Shown piece after piece: positions 6,935-15,900 of a stretch of DNA of 33,107 bases. The stretch is taken from IMG/VR virus record IMGVR_UViG_3300030085_002040, positions 1 to 33,107 of that record; one strand, written 5' to 3'. Source of the stretch: a virus. A program made the position numbers and the translations under genes. The stretch's first letter is position 1. Each line of letters starts with the position of its first letter. The notes below the pieces were generated by a model. That model saw nothing but the letters and a program-made list of their open reading frames with translations. It ran no database searches and was not told the origin of the DNA.

Positions 6935-9900
6935 ATGTCGCAGCAGTTGAACAGCAAATATTACGAAAAGGATGATGTCATCCTAGTACAGACTCTTGGT
7001 ACTGTCGCAAAGGACGTTGCGGCAAATTCTTGGGTATTTAACTCTGCCACAAGTTATAAAGCAGAGAAACTTGAACTGATCAATTCTGCTAGTTACAGAT
7101 ATAGAGCAACTTTAACGTCTGAGCACATCTTCAAGGTTGGAGATAAGATTTCTATCACTGGAAGTGGTGGACTGAATGTTACTGGAAAGATATATTCTGT
7201 AACTGGAGCAAAAGAGGTTACTTTTGGCGATCAGGGTAATCTTGGTTCCTATCCTGCTTCATCTTTGACCATCAAGAGAGTTCTGTCAAAAGCAGACTTC
7301 AAAAATTTCGGTGTAGATAACTTAGTTACTGACGTACAGAACGTATATAAAAGAAGAGACGACATTTTAGTAGCAACCTCGTCCCTTCCAAACTTTGACA
7401 CTAAATTACAGACAAAACATCCCATTATAACTTTCAGTGGCACATTCCCACCAACAGGAACTGCTGCAACAGATACTTTTAAGATCGTATCAACAGGTGA
7501 TCATGGTTTTTACACTGGTGATCCTGTTTATTACAAACCACAGGTCATAACAACAACATCTACGGATATTGACGGCAATACTGTCACAACAACTGTTGTC
7601 CAAGATGGTATTGTTGAAGAAGGAATCTATTTCATAAAAAGAACCAACGATCCAACAGAGATTAAGTTAGCAAAAAGTAGAACCGAACTCTATAACAACA
7701 CGTTCATAACTACTGAACCAGTCACTGTTACTGACAACACTCTTGTATATTATGATTTTTATGGAAAAGACCTAGAGAACCAAAAACTGTTTAGAGAGAT
7801 TCCTAAGCAGAATAATAACCTGAATAGAACTGAAACTGTACCTGGATCAAAGAATGCTATCCTTGCAGATGGTGTAGAGGTACTTAACTATAAGTCAACC
7901 GATTTTATTCATTACAATAAATTAGAAAAAATCTTTGTTGACAGTTCTGGTGGCGGTTATGATGTAATTAATCCACCAAATCTTGTAATTTCGGACGTAA
8001 CTGGTATTGGTGCTACTGGACACGTCAGAGTCAATGGAGCATTTGATAGAATTGATCTCCTTAGTGGTGGTTTTGACTATGTTGACGTTCCCACTGTCAC
8101 TATCACTGGAGGTAATGGTCAAGGTGCCACTGCGGATGTAAATACTAGACTTATCACTCATGCAGTAGACTTTAATGCTGAAGCCAAATTTAATCTGGTA
8201 AACTTAACGGACAATAGCATTGGGTTTAACACATATCACAAATTCAGAGATCAAGATAAGGTAATCTACCAGACCAATAGCGGTGATGGTATTACTGGAC
8301 TTGTTACAGGCGCGTCGTACTACGTTTCTGTCGAAAATGCCACTACAGTCAAACTCTACAATAGATATGACGACGCTGTTTCAGGTATTGCTACAGTAGC
8401 ACTGACTGGATATGGTATTGGAAGACATACTCTCCTTGCAGAGAATCCTAAGAGAGTTATAAGTGCAATTAACGTTGTAAATCCAGGAACTGGATATGAA
8501 ACAAACCAGACAACAGTTTCTGGTATATCTACAGCACTGAATCGTCTTACAATCACCGATCACGGATATTCTTCTGGGGAAAAGATTGTATATTCCACTA
8601 GCGAAACAGTTATTGGCGGTCTTACTTCTGGAACAGAATACTATGTCAATGTTGTAGACATCAACACCATTCAATTATCCGAAGTTGGTCCTACAAGTGA
8701 TCCAGAAAAGAATTATAGACAAGCAACATATGTAAATCTTACCACACCATATAGTGGTGTTCATAGTTTCAATTATCCCGCAATTGCAGTAACAGTTTCT
8801 GGCCAGATTGGTATTGGTGGAACTATTTCTGTAGATGACTATAGAGCGACATTCAATCCTGTTGTTACGGGAGAAATCACTGCGGTAAACCTGGAAGATA
8901 AGGGAGTTGGTTATGGTTCTTCCGAAGTTATCAATCATATTCGCACACCTGAGGTAATCGTTCAAACTGGATCGGCTGCACAATTAGACCCAGTGGTTGA
9001 TGCCAATGGTCAGATTATTCAAGTAATCGTTCAAAATGGTGGTAAAAACATCAATGCTATTCCAAGAGTTGATGTAGTATCTGATAGTGGATCTGCTTGT
9101 GTTTTAGTTCCAGAGATTTCTGGAGGTCAAATTACTAGAGTTAATATTCTCAACAAAGGATCTGGTTATATCGCTGGAGAAACATCTATCGCTGTAACAT
9201 ATCCTGGAGAAGGTGTTCTCTTTGAACCAGTTCTTCAAACTTGGAATATAAACAATTATCAGAAACATATTGTAAACGTAGAATCCGATGATGGATTTGT
9301 AGATAGTTCTCTTGATTCTGATTATGGCATTCAGTATGTCCATTTGTATAGTCCTAGACTTTTAAGACAGAAACTGTATACAAAAACATTGGATGCGGTA
9401 ACTCTGTATAATAATACAGATCTTGCTCTTGAAAATGGTGCAGAAAAACTAACGTCAAAGAACCACTCTGCAATTATTGGATGGGCCTATGATGGCAATC
9501 CAATTTATGGACCATTTGGTTATATTAACAAGTCTGGTGGCATTGTTGCTCAGATGAGATCTGGGTATGAGTTGTCAATTCAACCTAATAGACCACCCCT
9601 CTCAATCTATCCCGCTGGATTCTTTATAGAAGACTATACTTACATCGCATCTTCCGATGATAGAGTTCTTGATGAAAATAATGGCAGATATTGCGTAACT
9701 CCAGATTTTCCAAATGGAACATACGCTTATTTCTCAACATTAGCAGAGACCACCAATTCCCAAGGTCCTTTTGCAAAATACAAAGAACCACAGTTCCCAT
9801 ATTTGATTGGTAAGTCTTTACATTCCGTTCCTTGTCCTTTTAATTACAAAAAATCTTCCAATCAGGATTCTTATGACATTCAGGCAAATGGTTGGATAAG

Positions 9901-12900
9901 AAACACCAAGTATTACAATCTGGATGAAGATATTGCATCATACCAGTATGTTGAAAGACCATACAAACTCAGTAACAACCAGATTTCGGAAGTTACCTAT
10001 GCTTCACCTGGTTCTATTGATTATGTTGGTATTTTAACTGGCGGAAGAAACTATAAGGTAGATGATGCTCTGGTTTTCCAAGAGGCAGGGACCGATGGAT
10101 TTGGTGTTGACATCAGAGTATCTAAAGTTGGTGGTAAAGAAGTATCGCAGATTAGTTGTGCAACTACTGAGACAAATAATGTTGAGGTTGTTCCTGTAGG
10201 AGCAGGAGAATACTTACTTTATGCAGCAGATCCTCATGGATATACTAAATCTGAACTTGTTTCAATTAGTGGAGTAAGCACTTCAAAAGTTGACCTTGCT
10301 GGTGTCTACAGAGTTGGTATTTCCACAAGATCTTTTGCTTTGAGATCTGCTATTGGAACAGTTGGGGCAACAGGAATCGTAACTTACTTCCCAATCTATG
10401 CAAATGGACTTGATGGCATTGAAGAGAATGATATCTTTGAGGTAGATGATGAAAAAGTCAAGGTTCTCAATATTGACAGAATATCAAGTAGACTTAGAGT
10501 TCTGAGAGAGGTTGCTAGCACAACTGGAGCAGCACATACTGCAGGCGCTCTTGGAAATGAGGATGCTAGAAAGTTCAGTGCTACAATTGGATTTAAAACG
10601 ACCTTTGATTTCCAGCGTAATAGAGAATTGTATTTTGACCCACAAAATGCTGTTGCTATTGGAACGGCAGTTGGCGTAGGAACAACAATCGTATTTGTAA
10701 ATCCTGGATCTGGCGCTACAAATGTATTTGCTCCTGCCAAGAGTCTTTATATTCCAGGACATGGACTGAAGACTGGCGATGAACTGGAATATAACTTGAA
10801 TGGCGGTGCTGGTATCGTTTACAACGAACCAAACAACGTCGGAGTCGCATCTACACTTCAAGATGGTCAGAGAGTCTTTGTTGCAAGACTGACAGACGAC
10901 TTTATTGGTATTGGAACTGTCAAAGTTGGTCTTGGTTCTACAGGAACATTCGTTGGAGTTGGAACTACAACGTCATCCCAAAGCACAGTGTTCTTCACTG
11001 GTGTTGGAACTGGACTGAACCATAGTTTCACTACAGTTTATCCAAATGTGATTACAGTAACCTCTTCTAAGAACGTCGTAACGGTTGCAACTTCATCCAC
11101 TCACGGACTTCAAGCAACAGACACTGTTTTCGTTGACGTAAGACCTTCTATTGCTGCTACCGTAGCAGTATCTTACAATGACTTCAATAGAAGAGTAGTT
11201 ATTAACAAAAAAGATGTCCTTGCTGCTGGCATCTCAACTACTACCAATAAAATTACAATTGCCGATCATGGTTATGACGAAGGTCAAGCATTAATCTATT
11301 CTGCAACAACTCCAGCAGGCGGATTGACTAATCAGGCAATTTACTATGCAATTATCAATGATAAAGATACTATTCAGTTAGCATCTACTTATGAAACTGC
11401 TACAAAGAATGTTCCAACTGTATTGAACATTTCTGAGGCGCAGGATTCTACATTCTCACCAATTAACCCACCAGTTAAACTTTACAAGGATCAGTCTGTA
11501 GAGTTTGACATGTCAGATTCAAGTCTTTCTTTCACGTCAAACAGCATTCAGTATCCTGCGTTTAAGTTGGGTATCTTTATTGATGAAAGATTCACAACAG
11601 AGTACAACAAACCCGAAACCACTGAAGACTTTGATGTTGTTGCAACAGGAACTGTTGGTCTTGATGGTAAAGTGACTCTGACTCTTAGAGAAGAGACTCC
11701 AAAGGTACTTTACTACACTTTGGTTCCAATTAACAATGATACCTTACCAACCAGGAAGTCTGAGGTTATTTGTGATAAGTTGATTTACAATTATAACCAA
11801 CTTCAGGTACTTAATAGCGAATATTCTGGAAAGTATAAAGTCTCTGTCACTACTCCTACAGAATTCCAGTATTTCATACCAGAAGCTCCAGAAAAGAGTT
11901 CATATACTTCTACAAATGGATTGATCAATTATATCACATCATCTAGAACTGGAATTGGATCTATTGCAGAACTTAGAACTTTCAATGGCGGAGTAAACTA
12001 TAAGAAACTCCCAAGAATCTCTAGTGTTACTACTGGAATCGGTTCAAATGCTGCATTTGAAATTTCTAGTGATACAATCGGTGTAGTTCAGAGAACTAGA
12101 TTAAGAAGTATTGGATTTGACTATCCATATGATAAGACTCTGAGACCAAGTGCCAAACTTCCCGAAATTCTTAAGATTGACAAACTTGCAATTCTTGATA
12201 ACGTTGGAGTTACTTCTTATGGTTATGGTTATGGATCTATTGCTCCAAAAGTTCTTCTCTTTGATGGAGAAACTGGAGAACAATCGACAGAAGTTGATCT
12301 TGAATTCAAGTTTGGAACTAATCAACTCACGATTATAAGAAACACATTTGGCATTACTCCTGTAGAACCAACCTTACTTCCAACTGGAAATACTAATGGA
12401 GTTGGCATTTCTTCCTTATCATACAACTCTTCAACCAAAGATGTTTATGTAACCCTGAATACTGGGTTTACTACTGCCAATACCTTCCCATTTGAAGTTG
12501 GCGATAAAGTTATGGTAGAAAGCACCAATGTTGGTATTGCTTCTACTGTCCAAGGTGCTATACAATTTATTCCTACTGGAAAAGGATACAACAGTGAAGA
12601 CTATAACTATAAACTATTCACTCTTACTGCAGTTGATGCGAATGTGGGTGGAATTGGCACAATGGCATTCAATCTTTCGGAGTTCCTTGAAGATGGAGAA
12701 GCGCCAGGTACATTTAATAGTCTGAAATCTGCAGGAAGAATTATTCCAGAAAAGCACTTCCCAACATTTGATGTTGCGTTGACTTCAACTGGATTTATTG
12801 CTGGAGAAGATATTATTTGCTTAGACGATTCCACTATGACGGGTGTTGTTGAGTCTTGGGATGGCGCAAATGGATATCTGAAAGTAAGAACTAGTAAAGA

Positions 12901-15900
12901 GTTCACAGAAGGCCATATCGTCGAAGGTCAGTCTTCTGGTTCTAGAGGAACTATTTCTTCTGCCATCAGATTTGCAGCAAATTATGACGTTGATGCCACA
13001 TCTAGGTTTGAAAACGGATGGGATGACGTAAGTGGATTCCTTAATGATAGTAGACAGGTCATTCAGGATAGCGATTACTATCAGAAGTTCTCTTATGCTC
13101 TGAAGTCTAGAATTGACATGGAAGATTGGGATGAACTTGTCGGTTCATTAAACCATACTTCTGGATTTAAGAGATTCTCTAACTTGGTAGTAGAAACAAC
13201 TGCTGAAGGTGGACCTGCCGTTGTTGGTCTTGGAACGACTACTTACTTCGATAAACTCATCGACTTTATCAGTGATATTGATCTTAATTGCTACTACAAC
13301 TTTGATAATGTAAGAGAAAATAATAAGGACGGACACCATCATGGATTGTCTGATCAGATTATCTTTGAAAATCAAATTCTAACTGATTATTCACAATCAA
13401 CTGGAAATAGAGTTCTTAACGTTGATAATGTTGCAGATACCTTCAACAGCAACCCTAGAGTAACAAGATTCAAAGAGATTGCAGAATGGAATATTGATGA
13501 TGTTAAAGCGAATAAATTTGTAATCTATATCCAAGACGTACAATACAATAATGAAGCAGAACTTGGAATGGTTAGTGTTCTCACTAACGTTGACGCTGAA
13601 GGATACATCAACCAATATGGTGATATTGAAACTGTAGGCCATCTTGGAGACTTTGAATTCTCTGCAACAGGAAACACTGGTCATTTGAGGTTCTACCCAA
13701 CTAAGTGGGAAGACAATAACTACAATGTCTTTGCAGTACAGTATGCTGTTGGCGCAGATGCTGGAGGAATCAATACTCACTTTGGTGGTTCTGTTAATAT
13801 TGAATCTGGATTCACAACTTGTAACCCAGGATCAGCAACCAATATCGTCAGTTTTGGATCAACGTATCAAGCTGCTAAGATTCTTGCAGAAGTCTGCCTT
13901 GCTGATGGAGAGCAAGAATTTGTAGAAATGACTCTTATTCATGATGGTTCTACGGTAGGAATTTCTCAGTATGGTCAACTGTGTAGTACTAGTGGCCCTT
14001 CAAATTATTCCCAGCAAGCAGGATTTGGAACATTCTTCCCATACATTGACGGATCAAATATTAAGATTGACTTTACTCCAGATGCAACTGTCTCGGTTGC
14101 ATGTACTGTTGCAACTAACATTGTTGCAATTTCTTCAGAAGGAGCAGGTATTGGTTCATTCGGTCTGAAGCACGCTGTAATCGGTGCATTTGATCCCGTA
14201 TCAATCTCCGCAAGTGGTTCTCCAACTGCTACCAACATTGCGTTCCATAATAATGACGCATTCAACGGTTGTTATTACATTGTCGAAGTATCTGATCCAG
14301 ACGCCAACCAACACCAGATCTCAGAACTTCTTGTTCTTGATCAAGGACCTGACTTCCCAGGCGTAACCTATCATAATGAATTTGGATATGCTGCTAGTGA
14401 TTTGACTCCAAATAGTGGACTTGGAACCTTTGGAACTGGCATTTCAGGAGACTTTGCAACTCTGACATTCACTCCTGCTGCAAATAGAAATGTTGAGGTT
14501 AGAGGTTTCTATAATCACATTAGAAATATTGATCCAGATGCTGCAGACAACACACTTCTTTTACCTGCATCATACATTAAGTCGCAGTTTGGTCCATACA
14601 CCGCTGCTACCGCTGACGTTAAGAGAGCATTTGGATTGACCTATCAAGGTTACAATGTATTTGAAAGATATGTTGACGCAGAAGATGCAGTTGCTATCGG
14701 TGCCTCTTCTAGTTCTGATGTAGAGGACGCAATCAATCTTCCAAACCACTTCTTTGTAACTGGTGAGAAGATTTCTTATTCAACTTTGGGTGCTGGTACA
14801 ACAGAGAATATTAACATCGCTTCTCAGAATGTAAGTGGTTTTGGAGTTACTGATAAAATGCCTTCTACGGCATATGTCATTAAAGTCGATGCCAACAACA
14901 TCAGACTTACAGATACTCCAACAAAAGCACTTCAAACTATCCCAGAATACTTTGACATTACTTCAGTTGGTATTGGTAATTCTCACAGATTTACAGCAAC
15001 CAATCAGAATGCTAAGTGTCTGATTGCCGTTGATAACTACATCCAATCACCTGTTGTTGGAACAGCAGTTACATTCGCTGTTGTTGATCAACTTCTGTCT
15101 AGTTCTGACGATCTTTACCTTGCAGGCATTACTTCAATCACTGGAGGAGATCTTCTTCAGGTTGAAGATGAGATTATGAAGGTAAGATCAGTTGGTGTTG
15201 GTAGCACTAATGTTGTTTCGGTAGATAGAGCATGGTTGGGAACTCTTCGCGTAACTCACTCTTCTGGAACTGTTGCGACTAAGGTTCAAGGCAACTATAA
15301 CATTGTCAACAACACTCTAAACTTTGTTGAAGCACCTTACGGTAACAATCCACTCTCTACGACTACAAATCCACCAGACGAAAGAGACTGGACGGGTATT
15401 ACTACAAGTTCTACATTCCAAGGAAGAGTGTTCATCAAGAGTGGAACTCCTGGTGCTACAGTTGACACATATTCTAACAACTATGTCTTTGACGATGTAT
15501 CTGAACAGTTCACAGGAACGAATGATAAATTCCCACTCAAATTTGAGGGTTCAAATACGACTGGATACGCAGACGATAATGCATTAGTCTTAATCAATGA
15601 CATTCTGCAGGTTCCTGGACTGAACAATAACTTCACTCTCGCAGAGAATGCAGGAATCACATCAGCATTGTTCATTAATGATGATCAAGTTCCAACCTAT
15701 GACATTAACTCAGTTAATCTTCCTGTTGGTGGCGTAATTGTATCTGTCGGTTCTTCTGAAGGATTTGGTTATCAACCAAGACTAGGAGCAGGCGGTACTG
15801 TAACCGTCTCTGCTGCGGGAACAATCTCCGCAGTTACAATCGGAAGCACAGGTTCTGGTTACAGAGCTGCTGAGTCATATGACATCGAAACCACTATCAC

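Noticed and set aside
6860-6940. Programmed frameshift joining gp7 to the giant gene
   Set aside because: The glycine run is followed by a clear stop, late promoter motif and new start. There is no slippery heptamer or downstream pseudoknot that I can see.
6918-6950. Tiny frame (ATG at 6918, 10 codons) before the giant gene
   Set aside because: It is out of frame with the giant gene, has no ribosome site and no conserved sequence. The ATG arises from the late-promoter tail AGTAAAAATG.
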